The position numbers and the translations under genes are program-made. A stretch of DNA of 20,724 nucleotides from contig JAFGCA010000397.1 of the NCBI GenBank assembly GCA_016932895.1, positions 1-20,724 of the forward strand, read 5' to 3'. The DNA is from Sedimentisphaerales bacterium (GTDB lineage: Bacteria; Planctomycetota; Phycisphaerae; Sedimentisphaerales; SG8-4). This document shows positions 8,582-16,082 of the stretch, one piece after another. The number at the start of each line of letters is the position of its first letter. Positions within the stretch are counted from its first letter, which is position 1. The notes under the pieces are model-generated. The model was not told the origin of the DNA, did not search any database, and saw nothing but the letters and a program-made list of their open reading frames with translations.

Positions 8582-10099
8582 TCACGGTTTGACGGCGCGG
8601 TTGTAGATGCGGATGTCGTCGATCATGCCGGACCAGAGCGTGCCGGCCTCCAAGCTGAGCCCTCCCCCGATCACGAGCCCGCCCTCGGACGACTGGAACG
8701 GACAACGGTCATCCCGCGCCACTTCGGTGCTATCGACGTAGAGAATGCGATTCCCGCCTTCGCACACCAGGACCAAGCGATGCCATCTGCCGTCGGTGAT
8801 TACCGCATCGGAGTGCAGCGGCCAGACGGTGCCCCCGGGGCCCTTCAAGGCGGTCATCAAGGCCCCTTGCGCGTCGGTTGCCAACCAGGTAGCTCCGAGC
8901 CTCTGGGTGATGATGCCCTGACCGGGCCCGCCGTCGAGAACCCATACGAGGACACTGAACGGGCCCTCGGCGGGGTTGACGACGTAGTCGGTGACGACCA
9001 GGTCGTCGATCCCGTCCAATTCCAGACCGCCGTCCTCCCGGCCGCCGTCGCAAAGCCAGCACGGAGCGCCGGTGATCCTCCCATGGTTGTCGCCGACGCT
9101 GTTATAGGCGATGTCGCCTTCGTATTCGTCCAGTTTCCAATGGGCCAAAAGGGTGGGGTCCTCGACCTCCTGGCGCCAGTAGGTCATCATCAGGGCCAGA
9201 TCGTCTCCGTCGACGACGCCGTTTCCGAAGGGCCCCGGCGCGGTGTCGGCCCAGCATTCGCCGGCCTCCTGGCAGAGTTCCAGCCTGCCGATGTCTATGT
9301 GGGTCACGTACCCGTCGCCGTTGAGGTCGACGATGGGCACGTGACAGATCGAGCTCTGCCACAAGCTGACCGCGTCATATTCCGGAAATCGTCCCGTGCA
9401 GTAGAAGGACAGCGCGCATTCCTCAGCCTCCAGGCGCGGGAGGCGCTCATCGACCGGGCTATTCACAGGCAGCCCCAGATTCACCGCGTTGCTCCAGGCC
9501 GTGTTGTTCGCGGTTCGTTCGACCATATAGAGGTCGGAACCACCCATTCCCCCATTCCGGTCCGAATGGAAGAAAAGGACCATGCAGGTGTCACAGAGAC
9601 AGGGGCCACCGTCAACGTACGCGCTGTTGACCGCCGAACCGAGGTTCACAGGCTCTTTCCACGGACTGCTTGTGCTGTCGCGGGTCGTCATCCAGATGTC
9701 CAGATTGCCCAGCGTTCCCGGTTGATCCGAGGCAAACAGCAGCTTCAGACCGTCGGCGGAGAGATACGGCTCCGTCTCATCACAGTCGCTGTTGACGACC
9801 GGTCCGACGTTTTGGGGCCGGCCCCAGGGTGCGGCGACCTTGGATCGCTTGGCCATCCACAAATCCGCCCCCCCCAGGCTTAGCTGGCCGTCCTGCGGGT
9901 AGATGCTGCTGTAGTACATTTCCCGGCCATCGGCCGACAGGCACACGTCGCCATATTCCCGTGCGTCCGGATTGGCGATCGGCCCCAGGCAAACCGGTTC
10001 CTCCAGGACGAAGTCCGCGCGTACCGCGCCGCCCGGCAACATCGCTGCCAGAACGACGGCTGGTAGGAGTGCTTTATTGAATCGCGTTAGCCATCTCAT
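8582..10099 (-). CDS. Secreted PD40-propeller / dockerin-like / LamG protein (copy 1)
   Basis: This 505-aa protein carries a signal peptide (residues 1-28, cleavage likely AVRA-DF). Residues 40-250 hold at least four PD40/WD40-like blades, recognisable by the repeated LSADGxxLxFxSD pattern (55-65, 113-125). Residues 256-310 contain two EF-hand-like loops of a dockerin type, DLNGDGYVTHID and GNGVVDGDDL, as in planctomycete surface proteins. Residues 318-505 form a LamG/concanavalin-like domain starting LLAHWKLDE and ending IDDIRIYNRAVKP. Function is unknown; the domains suggest carbohydrate or cell-surface binding with Ca2+ in the loops. It is a paralogue of the upstream gene. The ATG at 10099 was chosen for the signal peptide and a GGGGGG site just before it. 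Stop TGA. Confidence 0.82.
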   Translation of the reverse strand: MRWLTRFNKALLPAVVLAAMLPGGAVRADFVLEEPVCLGPIANPDAREYGDVCLSADGREMYYSSIYPQDGQLSLGGADLWMAKRSKVAAPWGRPQNVGPVVNSDCDETEPYLSADGLKLLFASDQPGTLGNLDIWMTTRDSTSSPWKEPVNLGSAVNSAYVDGGPCLCDTCMVLFFHSDRNGGMGGSDLYMVERTANNTAWSNAVNLGLPVNSPVDERLPRLEAEECALSFYCTGRFPEYDAVSLWQSSICHVPIVDLNGDGYVTHIDIGRLELCQEAGECWADTAPGPFGNGVVDGDDLALMMTYWRQEVEDPTLLAHWKLDEYEGDIAYNSVGDNHGRITGAPCWLCDGGREDGGLELDGIDDLVVTDYVVNPAEGPFSVLVWVLDGGPGQGIITQRLGATWLATDAQGALMTALKGPGGTVWPLHSDAVITDGRWHRLVLVCEGGNRILYVDSTEVARDDRCPFQSSEGGLVIGGGLSLEAGTLWSGMIDDIRIYNRAVKP

Positions 10100-10139
10100 T
10101 TTCGTTGCCCCCCAATGGATGTGTTGTTTTGCAGCAGAC

Positions 10140-10169
10140 GGACCGGAGCGCACAACGAGGCCCCGGTCC
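10140..10169. repeat. Hairpin between the two PD40/LamG paralogues
   Basis: A 10-bp stem (10140-10149 with 10160-10169, one G-U pair in the minus-strand RNA, 10-nt loop) lies in the 97-bp gap. A TTTT run follows it on the plus strand but not on the minus strand, so it is not a usual terminator for the minus-strand genes. It may be an mRNA-stabilising or processing stem. Confidence 0.4.
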
Positions 10170-10198
10170 TTTTCCCTCGGCGAGGCCGCCGGCGTAGC

Positions 10199-11875
10199 CT
10201 ATGGCTCGACGGCGCGGTGGTAGACTCGCACCTCGTCGATCAAACCGGCCCAGAACCTCCCCGGATTCAGCTCAGAGCAGCCCCCGAGCAGCAGAGTGCC
10301 GGAACAGGCGGCCAGGCCAAGCTGCGTGTCTTCGGCCACCTTCTCGCCGTCGACGTACAGACTCCGGTTCTCGCCATCCCAGACGAGGCCTACGTGGTGC
10401 CAGTCCCCGTCGCAGATACAGTCGTAGCACTGCAGCGTGCTGGTGAACCGCGCATCGCTTCTCAACTCGGTCTTCAAGGCGCCCGTGACCGGGTCGGCCA
10501 TGAGCCAGTTGGCTCCGGAACGTTGGGACAGAATGACCTTGCCCGGGCGACTGCCCATGACCCAGGCAGAAACGCTCAACTCGCCGTCGCCCGGGTTGCA
10601 CCACCACACGGGCATCTCGACGTAATCGCAATAGCCGTCGCACTGGAGCGCGCCGTTGATCACGCCGTCGGCGACCAGGCAGGCGTCACCGGCCAAAATG
10701 CCGTGGCAGCAGTTCGCCGAACTGTCACAAGCCTTTCCAGGCTCGTCTCCCGGGTTGCAGTCGAGTTTCCAGTATCCCATCAGGGTCGGGTCCCCGATCG
10801 GGTTTGTCCCTTCATACTGGGCCAGGAGGGTGACGTCGCCGGCATCGACGAGGCCGTTGCCGGCGGGCATGGGGGCGATGTCGTAGCGGAGATCGTCGGT
10901 ACCCCAGTGCTCGAACATTCGCTTCAATTCCAGGCTGTCGACCTTGCCGTCCCCATTGAAATCCACGATGGGCGCCAGCGAAGCCTCCCAGAGATTCCAG
11001 CTTTCGCCCGTCTGGACGTCACCGGTGGCGAAATACAGAGTCTTTCCATCCGCCGAGAGGCTGGGCATGACGGCGTTCTCAATGACGTGGGGTGAATTGA
11101 ACGTCAGTTCCACGGGCGAGCCAAAGGCCTCGGACTTCGCCGTGCGCCTGGCGGCATACAGGCTCCAGGGGCCGTTGAAGCCCGAAGCTCCGGCGTAGAG
11201 CAGCGTCAGACCGTCGGCCGAAATGCACGGGGTCACCTCCAGCCCGACGTCGATCTGGGCATCGAGACTCTCCGGCTGTCCCCACGGCTGTTCCGGCGTG
11301 GCGCGCTCGGCGCTCCAGCTCTGCAAACCTCCGGGGCGTACCGCGTTGACCCCGTCGGAGAAGCAGAGAGTGCAATGGTCGACGCTGATGCTCGGCTCGA
11401 CTTCGTCATACACACTGTTGACTGGCGACCCGACGTTGGTGGCCGGAAGCCATTCGCTTTCCACGCTGTCCCGCGTCGTGAACCACAGGTCCTGTCCCCC
11501 GTAGCCGTCGGCACGGTCGGAACTGAAGTACAGCGTGAGGTTGTCGGCAGAGATGCACGGCCCCCATTCCGACGCCGTCGTGTTCACGCGCAGCCCCAGA
11601 TTCTGCACCGTGTCCCAAGGGGCCCCTACGCTCGCCCGCGTCGCTACGTACAGGTCACTTTCCCCGGCCCCCTCGGGGCGATACGACGCGAAGTACAGGG
11701 ACAGACCGTCTTTTGAAATGCAGGGAGAAAGCTCGGGGAACTGGGTGTAGATGGGCGCCGCAAGAAGAACAGGCTGCCCGATGACCTCGGCGAGAGCGGG
11801 GCCACCGGTACCAACAACAAGACAACAGACCACAGACAACGATAGCTTCCCTGCTATGTGGTAACACCATTTCAT
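10199..11875 (-). CDS. Secreted PD40-propeller / dockerin-like / LamG protein (copy 2)
   Basis: This 558-aa protein has the same plan as its downstream neighbour. The signal peptide covers residues 1-29 (ALA-EV). Five PD40 blades are marked by SPCISKDGLSLYFAS, WGPCISADNLTLYFSSD, VEPSISVDHCTL, VTPCISADGLTLLY and VMPSLSADGKTLYFA. Dockerin-like loops lie at about 304-355 (DFNGDGKVDSLEL, AGNGLVDAGDV). A LamG-like domain spans 365-558, from MGYWKLD to IDEVRVYHRAVEP. It has more cysteines in the LamG half than copy 1. No C-terminal membrane or PEP-CTERM anchor is visible. The ATG has a GGAAGG site about 6 nt upstream. Stop is TAG in the same frame as copy 1, so the two would fuse if TAG were read. 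Function unknown; extracellular binding is inferred. Confidence 0.82.
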   Translation of the reverse strand: MKWCYHIAGKLSLSVVCCLVVGTGGPALAEVIGQPVLLAAPIYTQFPELSPCISKDGLSLYFASYRPEGAGESDLYVATRASVGAPWDTVQNLGLRVNTTASEWGPCISADNLTLYFSSDRADGYGGQDLWFTTRDSVESEWLPATNVGSPVNSVYDEVEPSISVDHCTLCFSDGVNAVRPGGLQSWSAERATPEQPWGQPESLDAQIDVGLEVTPCISADGLTLLYAGASGFNGPWSLYAARRTAKSEAFGSPVELTFNSPHVIENAVMPSLSADGKTLYFATGDVQTGESWNLWEASLAPIVDFNGDGKVDSLELKRMFEHWGTDDLRYDIAPMPAGNGLVDAGDVTLLAQYEGTNPIGDPTLMGYWKLDCNPGDEPGKACDSSANCCHGILAGDACLVADGVINGALQCDGYCDYVEMPVWWCNPGDGELSVSAWVMGSRPGKVILSQRSGANWLMADPVTGALKTELRSDARFTSTLQCYDCICDGDWHHVGLVWDGENRSLYVDGEKVAEDTQLGLAACSGTLLLGGCSELNPGRFWAGLIDEVRVYHRAVEP

Positions 11876-12377
11876 GGTACACCTTCCCTTCTTTGCGCGG
11901 CAAACCGCACAAGCAACAAAGTAAATCCGCCAGGGAGGGTCGACCCATCAATCCTACTATATACTCCCGACAGAATGCCCCATCCTGCGCACGATTGGGA
12001 AATTTTCTCGCGCGCGACGCGGCGGTCTTTGACGGGCTGCCCTAAAGGGGGAGACAGCAAGACGACAGGAATGCCTCACCTGGGTAAATCGCGCATTTTT
12101 ACTTACAGCAAATCATCACCCTTGCCTACAAAGGCACTGCTCGACAATCCGGCGGGAAGACGCAGGAGTGCTTTCTAATGCAATATAATGTGGCTTTCGG
12201 CAAATATGGCCTCCGTGAGAGCGCAAGCCAGTGACCTCGTAAAATTACGTAGTTATGCGTATTGACAATGTTGGCTGGCGTCCGTAGTTTCTGCGCTCAA
12301 CGATATTTTTGACGACGGCGTCGCTGAGCCCCGCACGTGCTACGGATTGGCACTTTGAGATAATAGGGGGAAGCCTC
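11876..12377. other. Divergent intergenic region, 502 bp
   Basis: This lies between the minus-strand PD40/LamG gene and the plus-strand sigma factor gene. I see no gene. On the plus side there is a TTGACA-17-TAGTTT pair (described separately), and a perfect TATAAT at 12184-12189 that lacks a matching -35 box. On the minus side TATAGT at 11956-11961 could serve copy 2, again without a clear -35. The rest is mixed sequence with no strong hairpin. Confidence 0.5.
12262..12290 (+). promoter_or_regulatory. Candidate promoter of the sigma factor gene
   Basis: A perfect TTGACA (12262-12267), a 17-nt spacer and a weak TAGTTT (12285-12290) are correctly spaced. They would give a leader of about 80 nt before the ATG at 12378. 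Confidence 0.45.
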
Positions 12378-13154
12378 ATGAAGCCCGACGATTGCACGGA
12401 TGCCAGAGGCGGACGGTATCCCTTCCCGGCTACCAGTTGGATGCTGATCGATCGCATCACCCGAGGTGACGGCGACCGCCAGGTTTTGACCGGACTGCTG
12501 TTGAAGCGCTACTGGAAGCCGGTGTACTACTACCTGCGCCGCCGGGGTCGCTCCAGTGAAGAGGCCCAGGATCTGACCCAGGGGTTCTTTTGCGAGGTCG
12601 TTTTGAATCATCACCTCGTCGAGCGTGCCGATCCCTCCAAGGGCCGTTTCCGCTCCTTCCTGCTTCATGCCCTCAACCAATACCTGATCAACGAGAAGGC
12701 CAAACAGTCGGCCCGGACGCGCATTCCCCGAGGCCGGCTGGTTCCGCTGGAAGTGGTCGATCCGAATGCCCTGCCCGCCTCCGTCCTGGCATCCCAGCCG
12801 GACGGCTTCTACCATTATGCCTGGGTCTCGGCCTTGCTTGATGAAGTACTCGCCGAGGTTAAACAAGCTTGTTGCGCCAAAGGCCTCAAGACCCATTGGG
12901 ATATCTTTAACGAGCGCGTCGTCCAGCCGATCTGGAACAATCACCCCCCGCCGACTCTCGATCAAATCTGCAGACAATTTGGGGTCGCCGATCCGAGCAA
13001 AGCCTCGAACATGGCTATCACGGTCAAGCGGCGCTTTCGCGCGGTCTTGCGCGAGCACATCGGCCGTACCGTCGCCTCCAGCGAATGCGTGGACGCCGAG
13101 ATTGACGATCTCGTCAGATTTCTGCCAAAAGCAGCGCAGGATCGTCTCCAATGA
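12378..13154 (+). CDS. ECF-like RNA polymerase sigma factor, planctomycete kinase-associated type
   Basis: This is a 258-aa protein. Residues about 25-110 match sigma region 2 of the sigma-70 family in the form common in planctomycetes and acidobacteria: LLKRYWKPVYYYLRRRGRSS, then EEAQDLTQGFF and ADPSKGRFRSFLLHALNQYL. Residues about 190-235 (PTLDQICRQFGVADP, then VKRRFRAVLREHI) look like a region 4 helix-turn-helix. It would direct RNA polymerase to a set of promoters. The kinase gene starts 89 bp downstream on the same strand; sigma factors of this group are often encoded beside Hanks kinases and thought to be controlled by phosphorylation. No anti-sigma gene is nearby. The ATG at 12378 has a GGGGGAAG site; the frame is open from 12309. 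Stop TGA. Confidence 0.82.
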   Translation: MKPDDCTDARGGRYPFPATSWMLIDRITRGDGDRQVLTGLLLKRYWKPVYYYLRRRGRSSEEAQDLTQGFFCEVVLNHHLVERADPSKGRFRSFLLHALNQYLINEKAKQSARTRIPRGRLVPLEVVDPNALPASVLASQPDGFYHYAWVSALLDEVLAEVKQACCAKGLKTHWDIFNERVVQPIWNNHPPPTLDQICRQFGVADPSKASNMAITVKRRFRAVLREHIGRTVASSECVDAEIDDLVRFLPKAAQDRLQ

Positions 13155-13243
13155 CCGGGTATTACATGTGGAGGGCAGATGGTATTTCGCCCGCGGTGAA
13201 GTCGTGACCGATCGGCCCGAAGGTTTGACGGGGGGGACGCGTC

Positions 13244-14452
13244 ATGGACAGAGATTCGACGTTCGGCGCTGAGCCCGACCAATTGAAACGTCTGCTGCAG
13301 ATCGGACGCCGGGACGACCGAGAAGAAAGCACGCCTTTTCTACCGGCCTCTGTCTCTACGGTCGCGCCGGGGGCACGGGTCGGGCGCTACAAGCTGCTTC
13401 GCGTGCTGGGCGAAGGCGGCATGGCGGTGGTCTACTTGGCGCAGCAGGACCAGCCGATCCGACGACGGGTCGCGCTGAAGATCGTCAAGCCCGGGATGGA
13501 CTCGAAGCGCGTCGTAGCCCGCTTCGAGGCCGAGCGCCAGACGCTGGCCCTGTTGGATCATCCGAACATCGCGCACGTGTATGACGCCGGGACGACCGAG
13601 GCCGGGCGGCTCTATTTTGTCATGGAGCACGTCAGAGGCCTGCCCATCACCGCCTACTGCGACCGCCACCGGCTCAGCATTGACGAGAGGCTCGGCCTTT
13701 TCCAGCAGGTCTGCCATGCGGTGCAGCACGCCCACCAGAAGGGCATCATCCATCGGGACATCAAGCCCTCGAACATCCTGGTCTCCACCGCCGGCGATGG
13801 ACCGATGCCCAAGGTCATTGACTTTGGCGTGGCCAAGGCCATCAGCCAGCCCCTGACGGAACGAACTCTGTTCACCGAAGACAGTCAGCTTCTCGGCACC
13901 CCGGAGTACATGAGCCCGGAACAGGCGGATCTGGCCAACGAAGACATCGACACCCGCTCCGACGTCTATTCTCTCGGGGTGCTGCTGTACGAGCTGGTCA
14001 CCGGTGTCCTGCCGTTCGAGACGGCCACGCTTCGCAACGGAGGCGTCGATCACCTCCGCCGGATCGTGCGGGAGACAGACCCGAGGACGCCGAGCACGCG
14101 GCTGACCAAGCTGGGTTCCGACGCCGCCAGGGTGGCCGAAAACCGCCGCACCGAAGCCCCGGCCCTGGCCAAACGCCTCCGCCGGGAACTCGAATGGATT
14201 CCGCTCAAGGCCGTCCGCAAGGACCGCGGGGACCGGTACCAATCGGCGGCGCAACTGGCCGACGACATCGGCAACTACCTGGCCGGGGCGCCCCTGATCG
14301 CCGGTCCGCTCAGCGCCTGGTACCGGCTGAAGAAGACCGTGCGGCGACACAAAGCGTTTGTCACGGGCCTGGCGGCCGTGCTGATCGTGCTGGCCGCCGG
14401 CGTGATCGTCTCGACCGCATTCGCCGTGGGACAGATGCACGCCCTGGACTAG
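13244..14452 (+). CDS. Membrane Ser/Thr protein kinase (Hanks type), ended by an in-frame TAG
   Basis: The frame gives 402 aa. The kinase domain spans about residues 48-350. Visible motifs are the glycine loop LGEGGMAVVY, K79 in VALKI, E97 in the C-helix, HRDIKPSN at 170-177, DFG at 193-195 and SPEQ at 224-227, so all catalytic residues are present. A transmembrane helix follows at about 372-396. Six residues later the frame meets TAG (14450-14452), and the same frame then continues without stop into TPR repeats. In this family, kinase, one membrane helix and TPRs form one protein of about 800 residues. If TAG is real and effective, the product is a membrane kinase without its sensory or partner-binding half. 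The ATG at 13244 has a GGGGGGGA site. It probably acts with the sigma factor upstream. Confidence 0.88.
   Translation: MDRDSTFGAEPDQLKRLLQIGRRDDREESTPFLPASVSTVAPGARVGRYKLLRVLGEGGMAVVYLAQQDQPIRRRVALKIVKPGMDSKRVVARFEAERQTLALLDHPNIAHVYDAGTTEAGRLYFVMEHVRGLPITAYCDRHRLSIDERLGLFQQVCHAVQHAHQKGIIHRDIKPSNILVSTAGDGPMPKVIDFGVAKAISQPLTERTLFTEDSQLLGTPEYMSPEQADLANEDIDTRSDVYSLGVLLYELVTGVLPFETATLRNGGVDHLRRIVRETDPRTPSTRLTKLGSDAARVAENRRTEAPALAKRLRRELEWIPLKAVRKDRGDRYQSAAQLADDIGNYLAGAPLIAGPLSAWYRLKKTVRRHKAFVTGLAAVLIVLAAGVIVSTAFAVGQMHALD
14450..14452 (+). other. In-frame amber codon between kinase and TPR halves
   Basis: The sequence reads GCC CTG GAC TAG GCC GAG CGA CAG. A single C-to-T change from CAG (Gln) would create it. 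No frameshift is needed on either side. TAG is used as the true stop of secE and of the gene at 10199-11875, so genome-wide recoding is unlikely. Confidence 0.85.
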
Positions 14453-14509
14453 GCCGAGCGACAGGCGGACATCTCCCACAGAGTCCTGAGCTTCCTGACC
14501 AACGACGTC

Positions 14510-15613
14510 TTGATGTCGGCCGACCCGGCCCGGGCCACACGCTGGGAAATCACTCTCAGCGAGGTGCTCGATGTGGCCGCCGAGAGGCTGAAGGCCAAGT
14601 TCAGCAGCGAACCCCTGGTCGAGGCATCGATCCGGTACACGTTGGGCAACACCTACCTGAGCCTGGGCAAGCACTCGGCCGCCGAACCCCACATCGAAGG
14701 CGCCTACCGAATTCGGCGCGTGCAACTTGGCCCCAAACACCCCGATACGCTGGCTTCAACGAGCAGGCTGGCCATGCTCCGTGTGCGCCAGGGCAACTAT
14801 GCCGAGGCGGAACGGTTTGGCGTCACCGCTGCCCAGGGCATGCAAGAGGTGCTGGGCAAAGAGCATCAGGATACCCTGGCGAGCATGTATCACCTCGGCG
14901 TGGTGTACTGGTATCAACGACGCAACGCGGAGGCCGAAACGCTCTTCTCCGAAGTACTCGAGCTGCGGCGCCGCACGCTGGGAGAGAATCACCCCGATAC
15001 GCTGAGGACTCTCAACGGATTGGGCTGGACCTACACGCGGCAGGGCCGTTACGCACAGGCCGAGCGGCTGTTCGAGCGCGTGTTCCAACGATGCCTCGAA
15101 ACCCTGGGACAAGAGCATGATCTCACGCAGGAGATGATGAACGGACTCATCACCGTGTACACCACCGACGCGAACCGCTACGAAGAAGCCGAAACACTGG
15201 GCCGCCGATGCCTGGCGCTCCGGCGTCAGGCGTTGGGCGATAAACATCCGGAAACGCTGGAGGCCATGGGGCTCCTGGCCGGGGTCCACGCCAAACAGGG
15301 ACGCCTCGGGGAGGCCGAACGCCTCTACCAGGCTGTGCAGAAAACACAGCTTCGCTTGGGGATACAGGACGACAAGGTGCTGCGCCAGTTGGTGGGACTG
15401 GCCGGCCTCTACGTCGAGCAAGCTCGCTACGCCGACGCCGAGCCGCTGCTTTTGCAGGAGTTCCAGCGGCGGGCCGAGCAGTTCGGACCGGACCACTCGC
15501 ACACCGTCGAGACGCGAAATCGATTGGTGAGCCTCTACGAATCGTGGAACAAGCCCGAGGAAGCCGCCCGGTGGCGAGCGAAGCCGGGCGGCGAAGCCCT
15601 TGGGGGGATGTAG
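14510..15613 (+). CDS. TPR half of the kinase, downstream of the amber codon
   Basis: The frame is the same as the kinase and is already open from 14453 (AERQADISHRVLSFLTNDVL, then MSADPARAT); a FLxxxLxxADP segment commonly follows the membrane helix in planctomycete kinases. The first in-frame ATG is at 14510, but no clear ribosome site precedes it. From about 14636 there are seven TPRs of the 42-residue kinesin-light-chain kind, with pattern LGNTYLSLGKHSAAEPH and ends like LGPKHPDTL, then LGKEHQDTL, LGENHPDTL and LGDKHPETL, plus a partial eighth. TPRs bind proteins. It may be the C-terminal half of one 789-residue protein, a separately made protein, or a pseudogene fragment. There is no sign of codon decay. 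It ends with TAG. Confidence 0.65.
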   Translation: MMSADPARATRWEITLSEVLDVAAERLKAKFSSEPLVEASIRYTLGNTYLSLGKHSAAEPHIEGAYRIRRVQLGPKHPDTLASTSRLAMLRVRQGNYAEAERFGVTAAQGMQEVLGKEHQDTLASMYHLGVVYWYQRRNAEAETLFSEVLELRRRTLGENHPDTLRTLNGLGWTYTRQGRYAQAERLFERVFQRCLETLGQEHDLTQEMMNGLITVYTTDANRYEEAETLGRRCLALRRQALGDKHPETLEAMGLLAGVHAKQGRLGEAERLYQAVQKTQLRLGIQDDKVLRQLVGLAGLYVEQARYADAEPLLLQEFQRRAEQFGPDHSHTVETRNRLVSLYESWNKPEEAARWRAKPGGEALGGM

Positions 15614-15691
15614 GGCCGACCCGACCGCTTCCTGCACGACACCTGGCTATCCTCGGGCTTCTGGCACCCTGCACGAATCCGGGCTTTTTTC

Positions 15692-15720
15692 TTGACGCCG
15701 AAGGATGCGCCCTGTATGAT
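15692..15720 (+). promoter_or_regulatory. Promoter upstream of the repeat array and propeller gene
   Basis: TTGACG (15692-15697, 5 of 6), a 17-nt spacer and TATGAT (15715-15720, 5 of 6) are correctly spaced, with a T6 run just upstream that may act as an UP-like element. The expected start is near 15727. No gene starts soon after it. Confidence 0.65.
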
Positions 15721-15734
15721 ACACAGTGAACGCA

Positions 15735-15752
15735 CATGGCGAGATCGCCATG
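15735..15752 (+). repeat. Hairpin at the predicted 5' end of the transcript
   Basis: CATGGCG (15735-15741), loop AGAT, CGCCATG (15746-15752) form a perfect 7-bp stem starting about 8 nt after the predicted transcription start. 5' stems of this kind often protect mRNA from decay; that role is inference. Confidence 0.5.
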
Positions 15753-15836
15753 GGAAGCAGGCCAGAGCAGATCATGACCGGCCCAGCAGACATTCTGACT
15801 CACCCGTCGCAGATCCGGAGATCCCCGCGCCCCGGC

Positions 15837-15864
15837 GGCGCGGCCGCTCGGGAGCGGCCGCGCC
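15837..15864. repeat. 12-bp GC-rich hairpin
   Basis: GGCGCGGCCGCT (15837-15848), loop CGGG, AGCGGCCGCGCC (15853-15864) is a perfect 12-bp inverted repeat. The right arm runs directly into the first copy of the CCAAAC repeat. There is no T-run after it on either strand, so it is not a standard terminator. Confidence 0.8.
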
Positions 15865-16031
15865 AAACAAACCCAATTTCCGCCCTTGTTGCCGGCCCCG
15901 CGAGAGCCTATCATGCCAAACGAACCCAATGCACCGGTTCCGCCAGCCGGGGAGCCGGGAGCACGATGCCAAACAAAGCCAATTTGCGGCCTGCGGCCCT
16001 CGGGAGGCATCGTGCCAAACAAAGCCAATTT
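15862..16031 (+). repeat. Array of four CCAAACAAAGCCAATTT-like repeats
   Basis: Copies begin at 15862, 15915, 15968 and 16014, that is 53, 53 and 46 bp apart. Copies 3 and 4 are identical over GCCAAACAAAGCCAATTT; copy 1 has one change and copy 2 is diverged at its end. The intervening 28-35 bp are GC-rich and differ. Copies 2 to 4 are preceded by a related string (atcat, acgat, atcgt). Around copy 3, GCACGATGCC (15961-15970) and GGCATCGTGC (16006-16015) form a perfect 10-bp inverted repeat. It is not CRISPR-like enough (short repeat, imperfect, no cas genes). It resembles a dispersed intergenic repeat family. Confidence 0.75.
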
Positions 16032-16082
16032 GGCCGGACGGTGGGGAGAAATGAAAGCTAAGTATTTTGGAGAAAGCAAGTT

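Larger units (their letters stand above)
15614..16082 (+). other. Intergenic region with promoter, hairpins and a repeat array
   Basis: There are 469 bp between the TPR frame and the propeller gene. In order they hold a T-run (15685-15690), a sigma-70-type promoter (15692-15720), an 8-bp palindromic stem (15735-15752), a 12-bp hairpin (15837-15864), four copies of a CCAAACAAAGCCAATTT-like repeat (15862-16031), a 10-bp inverted repeat around the third copy, and a 14-codon open frame (16051-16095) overlapping the next start. If the promoter is used, the propeller gene has a leader of about 355 nt. Confidence 0.7.

Noticed and set aside
10140..10169. Terminator for the 10199-11875 gene
   Set aside because: The T-run lies on the wrong side of the stem for minus-strand transcription.
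12297..13151. 284-codon minus-strand frame across the sigma factor gene
   Set aside because: The plus-strand product has clear sigma region 2 features and a good ribosome site; the minus-strand product has none.
14450..14452. Genome-wide recoding of TAG as a sense codon
   Set aside because: TAG ends secE at the normal length and ends the 10199-11875 gene, which would otherwise fuse with the next signal-peptide protein.
13340..14740. 466-codon minus-strand frame across the kinase
   Set aside because: Antisense shadow of a kinase gene that has all catalytic motifs.
15862..16031. CRISPR array
   Set aside because: The repeat is only about 18 bp and imperfect, with four copies, GC-rich low-diversity spacers of unequal length and no cas genes.
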